This document shows, one piece after another, positions 1 through 12,919 of a stretch of 64,000 bases of DNA. The notes under the pieces are model-generated. The model was not told the origin of the DNA. It ran no database searches and was given only the letters and a program-made list of their open reading frames with translations. The translations under genes were made by a program, and so were the position numbers. Each line of letters starts with the position of its first letter. The stretch's first letter is position 1. Origin of the DNA: Hybos culiciformis (taxonomy: Eukaryota; Arthropoda; Insecta; Diptera; Hybotidae); assembly GCA_964007475.1 (NCBI GenBank), contig OZ023274.1:5580001-5644000 (forward strand). Reading direction: 5' to 3'.

Positions 1-10
1 CAAGGTAAGT
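1..10 (+). other. Candidate exon end and 5' splice donor
   Basis: The window opens with CAAG followed by GTAAGTAAC, a full match to the metazoan donor consensus (MAG|GTAAGT). The last four exonic bases would be 1-4 and the intron would begin at 5. What follows is stop-rich AT-rich sequence, as expected for an intron. No coding frame can be judged from four bases, so the existence of an upstream plus-strand exon is an inference. Confidence 0.4.
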
Positions 11-847
11 AACACACATTTATTATTATACTATATGTATTATTATCAGATTTATCACCATTATTTCCATACAAATTTCAATAGCAGTTTTAACAAAATA
101 CATATTTTCAGAAAATAAATTAAATAACTATGAACAATTCTTATCGCACTATAAATTTTTAGTTGTTTGTTAAGGAGTTCGGCGCCCTTAATTTGGTGAC
201 GGCCGCCTGCAATGCCCATTTTCGGATTTTACTTGCATATTTTAAATTAATAAAGAGATTTTTTTTCAGTTTTTTTCATCTTCTTTTGTAATATCATCAT
301 GTTTAGAGAGGTAGAAATATTGTTATGAATATTATAAAAATTTTCATTTAAATTTTAATTTTTAACCTTTTTCAAAAAAATAATTTATGATTATTGCTTT
401 CAGAAAAAATTAAACTATATAATATACTTTTTTTTCTCTTTGAAAGCAATTTTATTGTAAATTATCATTTTATTGAAGACTACTATAATATTATACATTT
501 TTTTTTTTAAATTTTTTTTTTTTGTGTAAAAAAGATAAATTGAAATAAATTTTCTTAAGCATCATTGATTTTCCATTTAAAGTTTGTTATATTATTACAT
601 TTTTCTTCAATTGATTACAATTTCCTTGTTTTCCGTTTTTTTTTTCCTCCAATTTTTTTGTACATAGTGTGATGAGTGAAAGTTTGGTTCCTATATTAAA
701 AAATAAATAATTGTCTTTGAAAAGTTCCAGTTTTTCGAAGGTTTTTTGTTGAAATTATGTAGGAAAATATTTTTTCCGCAGTTTTAAGAAAAAAATTTGT
801 CATCTATAATAATTACGTGTAATTTAAAATTTTGAAATTGATGTTTA
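11..847. other. Noncoding AT-rich stretch, possible intron
   Basis: No frame of coding quality is seen on either strand. The stretch holds long T runs and one conspicuously GC-rich patch at about 172-231, annotated separately as a repeat fragment. If the donor at position 5 is real, this is the start of a plus-strand intron. Confidence 0.5.
172..231. repeat. Fragment related to the hAT-like element at 62852-63304
   Basis: This GC-rich island in AT-rich DNA contains GGCGCCCTT, GACGGCCGCC, TGCCCAT and TTCGGA in that order. The 3' end of the element at 62852-63304 has the same blocks in the same order (GCGCCCTTTAG, GCGCCCGTGGCGG, TTGCCCATAG, TTCGGA). It is probably a truncated copy of the same family. 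No second terminus is visible nearby. Confidence 0.4.
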
Positions 848-876
848 GTAGCATTTTAAGTTTCCGATTGATAGAA
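848..876 (+). repeat. Left 29-bp direct repeat flanking palindromic element
   Basis: This 29-bp segment starts GTAGC and ends GATTGATAGAA. It recurs at 1405-1433 in the same orientation with 27 of 29 bases identical. The two copies bracket the palindromic element. At 29 bp they are longer than usual target-site duplications, so they may be an older tandem duplication into which the array inserted or expanded. Confidence 0.75.
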
Positions 877-883
877 GGTGAAC

Positions 884-1403
884 TGACATAACCGCGAATG
901 TCATAACCGCGAAATTTTTTTGTATTAACCGCGAAACTAGAATTTGTATGAGTTTCGCGGTTATAACAAAAATTTTTGTTATAACAGCGAAACTAATTTT
1001 ATTCGCGGTTATGACAGAAAAAATGTTAAGTTTTTCGCGGTTATAACAAAAATTTTTGTTAAAATCGCGAAATGATAAAAATCGAATTATTGTGTTTCGC
1101 GGTTATAACAAAAATTTTTGTTATAACCGCGAAACACAAAAATTCGATTTTTGTCATTTCGCGGTTATAACAAAATTTTTTGTTATAACCGCGAAATGAT
1201 AAAAATCGAAATTTTGTGTTTCGCCGTTATAACAAAAATTTTTGTTATAACCGCGAAACGAATTTTTTCCAATTTTTGCCATATTTTTTCGCGGTTATGA
1301 CACAAAAATATATTAGACATTTTTCGCGGTTAAGACACTTTTATTTTTTATTTCGCGGTTATGACAAAAAAATTTCGCGGTTATAACATTCGCGATTATT
1401 TCA
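884..1403. mobile_element. Palindromic foldback-type element with ~19 CGCGGTTATAACA motifs
   Basis: About 19 copies of TTTCGCGGTTATAACA, or close variants, lie in 520 bp: roughly ten or eleven read left to right and eight in reverse. Adjacent opposite copies form palindromes joined by AAAAATTTTT. The stretch 1090-1139 is a perfect 50-bp palindrome that continues with few mismatches to about 1057-1172. Spacers between palindromes are themselves inverted copies of one another. The outer ends are imperfect inverted repeats of about 31 bp (TGACATAACCGCGAATG on the left; TGAAATAATCGCGAATG on the complement of the right). No coding capacity is present. Foldback-type transposons are known for long inverted repeats built from short subrepeats, which is the closest comparison; family membership is not established. 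Confidence 0.65.
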
Positions 1404-1404
1404 T

Positions 1405-1433
1405 GTAGCCTTTTAAGCTTCCGATTGATAGAA
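1405..1433 (+). repeat. Right 29-bp direct repeat flanking palindromic element
   Basis: This is the second copy of the segment at 848-876, differing at two positions (A to C and T to C). It begins one base after the right inverted-repeat end of the palindromic element. Confidence 0.75.
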
Positions 1434-4400
1434 CTATATTTTTTGGCCAAGAATGAGATTTAGATAAAAAACTATATGCCAAGTTCTCAAATAGTTTTTG
1501 GCCAATATAAACCTATTATATTATTCTCACTATATATTTAATGCATTTGAAAATTAAATAAACGTCATTTTATTATTCTAAACTTGGTGGCCTTATTTCT
1601 TAGACTAAAAACTCTAATTGGGTCACTGTTTTTTTTTTTTATATTGAAATGCAATTTATTTTAGAGTGTCGAACTCTCACGTTTCCTATAAAATATTATA
1701 TAAATTAACAAAAAAAAAATATAATTTTTTTCTACATAAATTTTATTAAAATACTCTATAATTTTACATCTTATTTGAAATATATATATATAAACCAATA
1801 TGAAAATTTTTAAAGAATGAAAAAATATAAGAAAATTTTCTATTTTCTTAAAAGAAAAAAAGGAAGAAGGAGCAAATGAAATGATTACGAGTTGGGAATG
1901 AAAAAGAATTTTTTTTTCATAAATTTTTCTAACTTTTTTTTTTGTTAAAATTTCAATGTGAAATATTATTAATGCTGTACCCTGAAGAACATTAAAAAAG
2001 ACATTATAACTTTAGGCGACCATTATTGTACAATCATTTAAAAGAAAAGTATTTAAATTTATATAAATCATTACGATAGAGAACATAGATAGAACCTATA
2101 AATTTAATAATTTTTTATTTTATATAAATACTTAAATGTTCTTAAATGAATTTTGAATTTTGACATTATATGTATGGAGACGGTCTATACATTTTTAAGC
2201 CCTTTTTTATGGTTGGGTTTCGTATTTAGAATTTTCCGTATTATTATTATTCATTTAAGAATGAATACGAGACAGGTGACACATGTATACAGATATGTGC
2301 ATATTATATAATTATATAAATTATAATATGTGTAATAATTAATTAACCTGATAATTACCAACAAAAACATCTATATATCATGATAATATAATAAATTAAT
2401 AAGAATTATGGCAAATATTCTTCGATTTTTCAAATGTGATTATTAGTATGTTTTGTATAAAAATTGAAACCATCATGGTATATTGTTATTTTGCACACTA
2501 GCTACATATAAATTAAATTTATTCGAAATTACTTATTAATTTTTATAATTAACCAAAGGCCGCCGTATAATTATAAGAAAAATTTCCACTATAAATTTCA
2601 TTAAGCATGCAGTTTTTTAAATAAAAATTTTGGGAATATTCTTTAAAATTATTTCTATTAGGTCGTTATTCTTTTTAGGTCAATTTCTATTTAAAGTAAA
2701 CAATTAAAAAACCGTAAAATTTTTATATTTGCGTTTTAATTAGATTAATTTTATTTTTTTGATTAATTTATTTTTTTTTTTATTTTCACTTGAGGGTTAA
2801 CATAGGTTAGTAAATATTTTTTTGGCTCAAAAATAATTCAGAAATATTGGCAGAGTTATATCAATTATTACATTTCAAAAGTTGATATTGTTTGGAACTT
2901 TAATACATAAGTAGATCTAATTACTGAATTTTTTGGAGCATAAAAATATGGCTCAATTTAATTTTTCTCTTCTTGTGTATATAAAAATAATTATCAGAAT
3001 ATAATGCAAAAATTTAACTTATATATTAAAAGTTAATTTGAAATTGCTCTATATAATTTTTACGTTGCTGCTAAGAATATCAAAGAAAATTATATAAATC
3101 TTAACCCATATTTAAAAAAAATAGCTAAAATTTCAAACAAAACTACAATTAAGTTCATTACCATTTTTCTAAAGTTTTTTTTTTAACTATTTTTTTTTAT
3201 TCGAAAGAACAACTAAATTAAAATCTCATATTTCGAAATGCACAAAAAAAAAAAATAAAGAAAATTTAAAAAACTATAAAAAGTTTTAAAGTTGTTTCTC
3301 CAACAGAGCATCGGCGCTATAATTTCGACGTCTAGAATATCTATTTCCAAAAATTTAGATTCTTAAAACATAATTTTATTTTTGAAATTTGTCTACAATA
3401 GAAGGTTCTAATTATTCCTGAACTTCTCTTTAGAACTTAATAAAACTAAAATCTTATACTTTTATTAAAAGCTGCTCCTTTGCAAACTATGTGATTACAA
3501 ACTATTATTTTTTTCATAATTTTGAACCGATTGATTTGACCACGAACCTGTTCAATTTATATTTTTAATCCTACCACACATACGAGTGTATAATTAATTA
3601 TTAACAAAAGCATAAAAAAAGTTAAGGATTTTACTTATGAAAAACATGTTTATAGGAATGAAAAATTAAAAAAAAAAAAAAAACTGTCGCAACAGGAAGG
3701 AAATACTATTTCCCATATTTTTCCCTTGTACACTATGGCTTGCACATTTATTATGTACGATTATACCATTTTATTTAGAATTAATTATAAATGCAATTCT
3801 TGAAAGAAACAATTTTTAATGAAGTAAAGAATTTTGAATTTTTCATTTCCCGAAACAAAAAATTTATTTTAATACAATAAAAAATTAACTTATTAGTTGA
3901 AATTGAGATAAATATTAACACTTTAAAGCTTTTTATTATATTGTCCTTTTTATTCACATTTTTATACTGTAGTTAAACTTTTGCCAACTTCATGAGAATA
4001 AGTGTTTAAAATAGTGTTTAAAAATTGCTTATTGATATATATTTTTAAATTTTCTCGAATAGAAAGTTCTGTGAATTAAATTGGAAGAAATGAAATGCGA
4101 ACAGACAGATAAGTGTACCTCTTTTTTGTGGCGAAAATAAGCGGTCGATCTTCATAAAAATTTGTACACAGCCTGAAAATGACAAAACGGATGGTATGGT
4201 CAGGTCCTACTTTAAACTAAACAATATTTTATCAAATATAAAGTTTTTTTTATAAATCCATTAAGGCAAAATGCATGCAAATTTAAATAAAATGAATATA
4301 CATTTTTTTTTGTAAATTAAAATCATTAACTTAAATTAAAAAACTTCAGTTAGTTTACTTCAACAATAAAGAACATTGATTGATGATGTTTACTGAAATC

Positions 4401-7400
4401 TTGATATTTTATATTCACATCTTATGGAATTTTGCAAAACCAAAAAAACGAGGAAAATTTTTCTTTCCTATATTAAGTATTTTATATTATAGAGTACCCG
4501 TACATATATTTTATTGTGTAAATGAGGAAAATTGTATATGCATGCAGAACAATTTCACGTAAAATTGAATATGGTTAAAGAAGAAAAAAAAAAGCTTTTC
4601 CAAGCATATATTTTAAGAAACACAACATTAAGGTATTTGAGGAAGGCAATTTCTATGAGCTTGAGTATAGATGCGTGAACATCTTAAAATTACTGATTGC
4701 AAACAGTTCATGTATTGATGTGTGAAATAGTTTTTTTAATTTCTCATTATTTAATTTCAACATAACTATCTTCTGGAAATTCTTCTGGAATGAACAGAAA
4801 TTGTAAAATTTTTCAATATTATTTTTTATCGGACTCAAAATAAGTCAATTTCGAATATTTCTTAGTTTGTTTACAATAAAAATGAATGCGAAAAGATTGA
4901 ATGTTTAAAGAATTGGTGTGTTCCACAACTTTAGGAAACATAAAAGTTTAAACCAAGAATCTGGAAATTTTTATTCTTTTCACTGAAAATTGAAACGAAA
5001 AAGCTCTGTATACATGTACATATAGATATACTATATATAATTCTTATGGGAAATAATGAAATTTTTTTTTATTTTTATAATGAAAAACTTATAAATTGAA
5101 CACATTTCTAAAATGCATTCAAAGTTATATATTTAAAAAAAAACACTTTTTTTTCATCTTTTCTTCTGGATTGAGTTTCGACAGTCGAATAAAGAAAAAT
5201 TAAAAACCCTTGAGTTATGTTCTAAAAAAATAAAATATTTTTTAATCATAAGATAAATTGGAAAAAATGGATATTTGTTAAAATTTTTTAATATAGAGAA
5301 ATCAAATTTTGTTACTATTTTAATTTTAATATTTCAATTTATTCCAAATAATAAGTTACAAATTTTTTTCTTTGCAGCATTTTAAAGAAAATTTTCCTGA
5401 AAAGAAAAACAATTTTTTTTTGTCTTGTAAGAAAAACACCTAAAGACATTATTTTTACATTTCGGCCAAGAAAAGAAAAACCAATTTTCATTTTGTCACT
5501 TTAATAATCCGGAAATTAAAAAAAAAAAATAAACGAAAAAAAAAAACGAAATTTATAATAAGAAAAAAATAAAAAAGAAAACAAAGAAAATTATTATTAG
5601 GAAAAAATTTATTAATCATAAAAATTAATTTTATTTTATTTTATTTCTTTTTTGTTATAAAATTTCATTTCCATTTTATTTTATATTTAAATTAATAGGA
5701 CCAAACCATATTTTTTATTTCATGAAAAATTTTTAATGAACATTTTTTTAATATACAATAACATTTTTTTGACGTTGAGAGTTTAGTTTTTTTTTTTGAA
5801 TAGTAAAATGTCAAATTTTATTGCAGAAAATAAAATCCATTATTTATTGTTTTTATAATTCAGCTTCTATCAATCTCAAGCTAGAATATTAATGTAGTGC
5901 ATTTGCATATATTTTTTTATTATAGAGCCATTCTTATGTCACATTTTTAGCTAATATTTTTTTTGCAGTCTTCCTAAGTTTTCTTACTTAGAGGGATCCC
6001 TGACTTTTTGTAATTAGTTAAAAAACGTTTATTCAATTGAAACTTTCAGAATAAAATTATTGACCAAAAGTATACATTAGCCGGCATCAGCTTTTTTATT
6101 TCTCGTCGTAGAAGTTTAGAAGTGATGCATTTTGATAGGCAATTGAATGTGGATGTTTGAATTTTGCAGCTGTGATGAAGGAAAATGTCGAATATTTTTA
6201 TATATAAATATACATTGTTGGAGGGTTTCGTATTATTTATAATCAACTTAGGAATACAAATTGTTTTTTTTTCGAATGCACTGCCCTTGACGTTATAATT
6301 AAATATATACATATACGTACACTTTGACTTTTTATTGAAGCCTAGATTTAAAAAAAAAACAGTTAATAATCCTCTATGTCTATAATTTTAATTTATTTTA
6401 TAGTCTTAGATTATTTGGACACAATAGTTTAAAGAAGTAAATGTTTGTCCCTGCAGTCCCAAGGTAAATTTCGATTAGAAAACAATGTACATTCGATCTG
6501 AACTGAAAATATAACTTTTTGATGACAGATCTTAACTTTATGCCGCAATTTTTCTAACAAAAAAATTGTTTTTCTTCATAATTTATAAAATATTGCTAGT
6601 TGACCATTCTTTACTTGGAGAAACTAATTTTGAAAACTCATTAAAACTTTTACGAAAAGAAATTATGAACAGAAAAAAATACAATTTTTTTAAGTTTAAA
6701 TGAAAAATTATGCGTTAATATAATTTTCCTCTCAATTTGTTTCAAGACACAGTAATTGGTTTTGTTTTTGCTTTTTTTGTTTTGCTCGTCGTCCTTCATT
6801 TTTACATAAATTATTTTAATAAATTTTTTAATTGTTCATAAGAAAGTTTTCTGCTTTAAAATTTCTAAATTTAATGCTCTTGATGTGCAGAGTAATATTA
6901 AGTGCATGAGGGTATGAGTGTACGTTGTTCTTATTGATTATGATTAGAATCTCGCAATTTCGTGATAGTTATTCGTCTAAAAATCATATTTTTATGTGGA
7001 TAATAAATTTTTCGGGTGACCTTATGAGATATACTTTATCTATGAAGTACTAAAAAAATTGATAACTCGTCTACATATTTAAAAAAATTTGTATTCTGAG
7101 TCTTTATTTTTACGTACTACAATACAATAATTACGAATAAGGTTGAAGAAGTTAAGGTTATTTATCTATTAACAGCCTAAATATCTCAGAAATAATCAAA
7201 AATATTATTTTTTTTAAAGAGTTTGGATATACATAAAATACTCTAATACGGGGAAATTGCTCATAACATTTATTTGATATTAAAAATTTAATATTAGCCA
7301 TCCATAAATCTTCTAAAAATTTTTTTTTTATTTAAAAAATCTAAAAATAACTTGATTTTCTTTTTCCCTAATAAATAAAAAATAACATTAAATGATAAGA

Positions 7401-10400
7401 GACATGATGATATACAGTTTCCTTTTAAATGTCAACCTGTTGCAATTTTTATTTTTGAAAAATTATAAAAAGTTTAAATATAGAAAAAATAAAATATGAT
7501 ATTTAATGTTAACAGCATATCATCAGTCAATCAATCAACAAGTTATAATATGGTATATAGTTTTCTTCTTGTTTTTGAGAAAAATATTGTTTTTTTTTGG
7601 TGCCATATTTGGCACATTACTCTATAACTCAATTTTTTTTTTACATGATTTGATTTAAAACACAAACTTTGTCCGTTTGTCATCAAATTTGGCAACTGTT
7701 ATTTGACTCAGTTGTTACAGACTGTTATTTTCGGTCACAATAAAATATTCAATAAACTCCAACCCGTCGATAATGCAATTTCATGGGTTTTATATTTTTG
7801 TTTTCAAAACTATAGTAGTGTGATGGTTTTTGAGATGGCTAAAATAGGTTAAATCATATTGGTTAAATCATATATTATCAATTGTACTGCATCTGTTTCA
7901 TTCATATTAGTGATTTTATAGAAATACAAGTTCAATTTGTATTGACAGCTTGTTTCTTGTTCGAAGAGTTTTTGGTTTTTTTTTTAATTATTCCTTCACA
8001 GTTTTTGATACGAATTGAATATGAACTTGAAAATTGTTATTATTTCAATAATTTTGATCTTGGTAACTTTCATTCAAGCAAATACTTGACCCATAGTTAT
8101 TACTTTTGAATAATCTAAATTAATGTTAAAAGCACGTTGAAATCATTTCTGATATTCTAATTCACTCATGTATTAAATTGAGTTAAATGAAAATTTGTAA
8201 AGTTAATATCTTAATTGAAATTTATTCAAAAAAAAAAATTGGTAAAAAAAAAGGTTTCAATTTTTATTATTATTAAGCAATGGAAAAACTTTTTCGTTAT
8301 AAGGCAAAAAAAAAAAAACAAAAAATTAAATGATTTGTTACAAAAAAAAAAAAAACAAAATGAAAACAAAAATATCAAAAACTTTTCACTTAAGGTAATA
8401 ACAATCTTATTGAACAGCGCCAAAAAAAAAAAAAAAAACAAAACAAAATTACTTCGAACACTTAGAATGAAGCAAACTTTTTTGTTTTCTCTAATTTTTC
8501 AGTCAACAAAAAGAATAAAAAAAAATCATCAATGATGAGGTACATATCTTTGATAGAAAATTATATACATATATTTTCTCATTATTTTTAATCAGCACCC
8601 TCCAAAGTTAAGAAAAATAAGAAAGTTATAAATTGAAATAAATATTCATAATAAAAAACAACCCTAGGCTGTTTTTTTTTTTCAAAAATTTTCTTTTAAC
8701 AATTTGGAAAAATATAATTTTATTTTTGCTATTGTATTATACTCTTTTATACAGAAAAATAAATAGAACATTGTGATTTTTAAATACAAATAAGAAGGTG
8801 ATAGGTGTAATCTGTTTTGTGGACGTGATGATTTTAATTGAAAACATTATTTACATCCATGTAATTACGATTTCGTGGCGTTATGGGAAATCGGATAATT
8901 GAAGGCTTAGTAATGAGTGGATCAAAAATATCAAAATTAAAAGTTGTTGAAAGGGATATAACATTTAGTATTTTATATTATTTTCATTTTTGTCTAAAGT
9001 CTGAAAAAGAAGATTCGGTTCTAATTTGGCCTAATTGAACTAATTGATTTTTTTAACTGCAGTCACAAATAATAATGCAAAGAAACATTTTTCAGCTTCA
9101 TATTCCGTACTAATAAATAAAAAAGAATTTCTGAGGTCGTGACATACCTAGCTGGTCTGAGAATATATAAAATTTTTATCTCTAAATGAATAAAAAACCC
9201 CAGAAATTTACTTATTTTAACTAAACTTCTTATTTTATAAACGATTTCAATCTTTTTTTTAAATAATTCTACTAAAATTATCTAAAATACCTTAATAACT
9301 TTATTAATTAGACAATTTACTGTTTATCTTTTACTAATATTGATACGAATATCGAATATATATATATATTTAATTGTCAGCTATTAATGTTTAATTGCAT
9401 AAATATTTTATGTTTGCCAAAAAATTTTTATCGTTTTCAATTTTTCTATATACATATATGTCCTTAATGTCGATTCATATTGGTAGATATAATTTCAACA
9501 AAACAATAATAAAGGACACTTTTTTTTTTTTGTAAACAAAGCATATTTTGTTCTTGAATTTGTGATGATAATAAAAGATTACATGACCCTTATATATATA
9601 ACGTAGAAGTACATGTATTTGAATATTGCTAATAATTTAGAAATAGTTTGTTTAGAAGAAAAATAAAATATCTTGTTAAATGGTTTTTTAATGGCCAATT
9701 GAATAGAAAATAAAAATTTTTGTTATGAAATTTTCCAGATTAAGAAATTAATAAAAAAAGAAGAACTTTTTATTGTTAGATAATTGTATCACCTTTGATA
9801 TCCGGGTAATAAAAAATATTTAGGGGTGAGGTTTACAACATTAGATATTAGATATTGTGATAAAATAAATAAGAAAGTTTTTGATGTCGCTGCCAAATAA
9901 ATAAAATTTGTGGATGGGCGAACAAAAACTTTAAAATATTCAACTTCAATAATTCCAGTGATGATTTTTAAAAATTTTCTTAAAGAACCTACTTATTTAC
10001 AAATATCAAAATATTTCCAGACAAAAAGTGGAAATTAAACTTCTAAAATTACATTTCATACTTGAAAATTTGACATTTCTATAGAAAAACATACTACATT
10101 GAAGACAAATTGAATAAGATTAAAGATTACAATAATTTCTTGAATAATAGAAAGCTTGATGATAAAAATATTTGGAATTAGAATCAGAGAATGGAACAAT
10201 GCTATCCTTTATAATATTGAACATCCTGTGATAATAATTTATTTTATTTTCACTTTTTATAGATTGGAGCTTTTTTTTTATGCATAGGTCGTCCAATTAA
10301 TTTTCCCATATGAAAGTGAAAAATATATAAATGAAAATAATATAATTTTGTTTTTCTATTTAGAAATTATACACTTTGGAGGCATTTTTAAGAAAAAACA

Positions 10401-12177
10401 AATCAGTAAACCAAAAAAAATAAAATAAAAAAAATATAAATCTAATCAAGAAGAATAAAATTGCACTTGAGAGATTAATAGATAAAATCCAATTTACAAT
10501 AATCCTTTTTTTATTATATTTTTTCCTTCTAAATTTTACTTTTTAACATTTCAAAAACCTTGGCATATTGAAATTTAGTAAACGAAAATTTTTTTCTTCT
10601 TCCAAAAAATGTATGTATTTTTTGGTTAATCGTAGCAAGTAAGAAACCCCTTAATCAAATTAAATTTGGAGAAAAATAAGATAGAAGCAATGAAAGCTTT
10701 TCTAATACTTATTATCGCTAAAATTTTGTGATACCTTCGATGCAGTATAAAATTTAATATAAAAAAAGTTGATTTAATGTGAACTTTATACTCAAACAGA
10801 ATTTGGAGTTAACGAAGAAACAAAACTACATTAAAAATGGACTCCAAATTATATACATACATACCATAAATCTATAATTGATCTATGGATTGATTTTATG
10901 TTTCAAAAATATGCAACCTACCCCCAAAATTTTTTTTTGGGTGGAAAAAAATTTAAAATAAAATTTTTTTCATCTAATATGAGCTTTAATTATGAAATTG
11001 TTTATTATAGGTATTGTTTTTCTTGTTTGAAAGTCCAATAAACTTATTATACCTACGAATATTCATATGTAGCCATGGCTATGTCAAATGTAAAACGCAC
11101 ATAAATAGTAATGTATATTTATACAATTGTGCATTTGATTCTATATTGAAAAACATGTGTGTAAAATTTTTAAGTCCCTTACCATTACAAGAAAACTTGA
11201 AAATTTTGATTGCCATTGCGTCTATACTTTGAGTATTTTGTTAGTTTTAGCCAACAAATATTATACAAAGATATAAATGTTTGAAATATCTGTTATATTG
11301 AAAAAACAAATCCCTTTAGTGTAGTTTAAAAAAAAATTTTAGAAAATTATAAAAATTTTTGTGTAGAAGTCAAAACCAAAAGACAATATTATAATGGGGC
11401 GACCAAGTTCATTATCTTTTTTTTCACTGAAATTATATTTTCAGCTAATAATTATTAGCGTTAATAAAATCGATTACATTTTTGGAATATTTTGTAGCTT
11501 TATATTCGAATCAAAATATATCTTTTGAGTACTCCCACAGAACGAGAGCTCTGTCAATAAATATTCCTATATAAATATAGTGACAAAATTTTTAGTTCCG
11601 TAGAATCATAATTATTCATTGAACCTACACCATATTCGAAATGAAAACATTAAAGCCTAACTATAATAATACTATATTAGACAATACTATCATATTTTGG
11701 GGCTTTTTAAAAACATATATATACATTTTTTTTGAATTACTCTAGACAGAAACTTTTATTATTTTTAAGCAATTTAGAAAACAGAATTTCTTGTTCTCCT
11801 GCGTGGCATTTCATTATTATAAATAAATGTTGTGGTTTGGTTAACTTTTTATATGATATAGGAAAAAAGGATATATATGTAAATCTATGATATAATGTAT
11901 TTTCAGTAAAGTACAATGCCTTCTTGAAAATTATACTATTAAATTTTTTTGCAACATAGAGCTCAATAAATATACTACGAATTTATATGAATATTATTTG
12001 ATATGTGTAGCAAGTAAGTGTATTTCTAAGATGTATTATATTTATGAAGAGATTCTTTTAATTAAATTAACTGCATTTAGTATCTATATATCTCCTATAC
12101 ATATATGGAATAATCTAATTTTTAAAAATCTCTCAGTTTGTTTTTTATCTTAATAATTTCTCGTGCAAACAATGTAG
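1434..12177. other. Long noncoding AT-rich stretch
   Basis: No exon or RNA gene could be supported here. The longest open frames (for example 6046-6312 on the minus strand and 8215-8535 on the plus strand) have chance-like length and composition, the latter being mostly poly-lysine from A runs. Mildly GC-richer patches occur near 4095-4205, 7670-7790 and 8860-8900 without recognisable content. Short TATATA and homopolymer runs are frequent. Confidence 0.5.
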
Positions 12178-12246
12178 CTTTTATAGTAGTTTTTATAATA
12201 GTTAGTATTGTTTTTATAATAGTTAAAGCTTTTATAATAGTTAATA
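12178..12246 (+). repeat. Short degenerate tandem repeat, TTTTTATAATAGTTA
   Basis: Four adjacent blocks are seen: one degenerate (CTTTTATAGTAG) and three close to TTTTTATAATAGTTA at about 12190-12204, 12211-12225 and 12229-12243. The period is about 18-21 bp. It looks like simple slippage or duplication. Confidence 0.7.
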
Positions 12247-12514
12247 TATATTTGATATATTTGATCAAATGATACTTAAAATTCCATATAATTGAACTTG
12301 AAATATACGAAAATAAAAAAAAAACAAAGAATTTGATTGTGTAGAGATGTGTTTAGAGTTGTTGCACAAGTTTGAATAAATTCTTTGAACACCTTAAAAC
12401 GTGCTTGAGAATTTTAGAAAATGTTATACAAATTTTCAAAAGTTCTAAGTTAATTTAAATTTAGTTTAGTTTATAATGTAGTGCCTGCGCCTCAGATTAG
12501 TGACAAAGATCTCT

Positions 12515-12581
12515 AACTTTATTCATTAAATATTATTTGTTAATTTTTTAGTTCAATTAAATTAAAGCTTGTTTTTAAAAA
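12515..12581 (+). repeat. Dispersed repeat copy A (partner at 33330-33395)
   Basis: A segment of about 67 bp starting AACTTTATTCATTAAATATT recurs at 33330-33395 in the same orientation with only a few mismatches over its length. The two copies are 20.8 kb apart, so this is an interspersed repeat fragment. Its family is not recognised. Confidence 0.65.
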
Positions 12582-12919
12582 TGTATTTTTTATATTTTAT
12601 AATGTTAATGAAATTTGAAAAAGTAAAATTTTAGAACATAATGAAATAAAAATAAAAAATAAAAATTTTAAAGCCAAATCTAATTTCGTTAATAAAGTAT
12701 GTATGTATTTTACAATAAATTACCAAGGCAGACACACACAAGGAATAAAATGATAAACCTGAGCTTTATTTTAGCAAAATCAGATTAACAAAGTTAGTTA
12801 AGTTAAAAGTGATGAAATTTTAAACGAAAGTGAAGTGTTAGAAAAGCTATATATGTATAGTCTTGCAAAATTTTAAACATAATTGCTTTTAGCAAAAATA
12901 CAAATATTCTGAGATGAGT

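Noticed and set aside
6046..6312. 88-codon minus-strand open frame
   Set aside because: Frames of this length are expected a few times by chance in 64 kb of this composition (my rough estimate); no motif, start context or splice support.
8215..8535. 106-codon lysine-rich plus-strand frame and its antisense
   Set aside because: Created by poly(A) runs; low-complexity Lys/Asn on one strand and Phe on the other.
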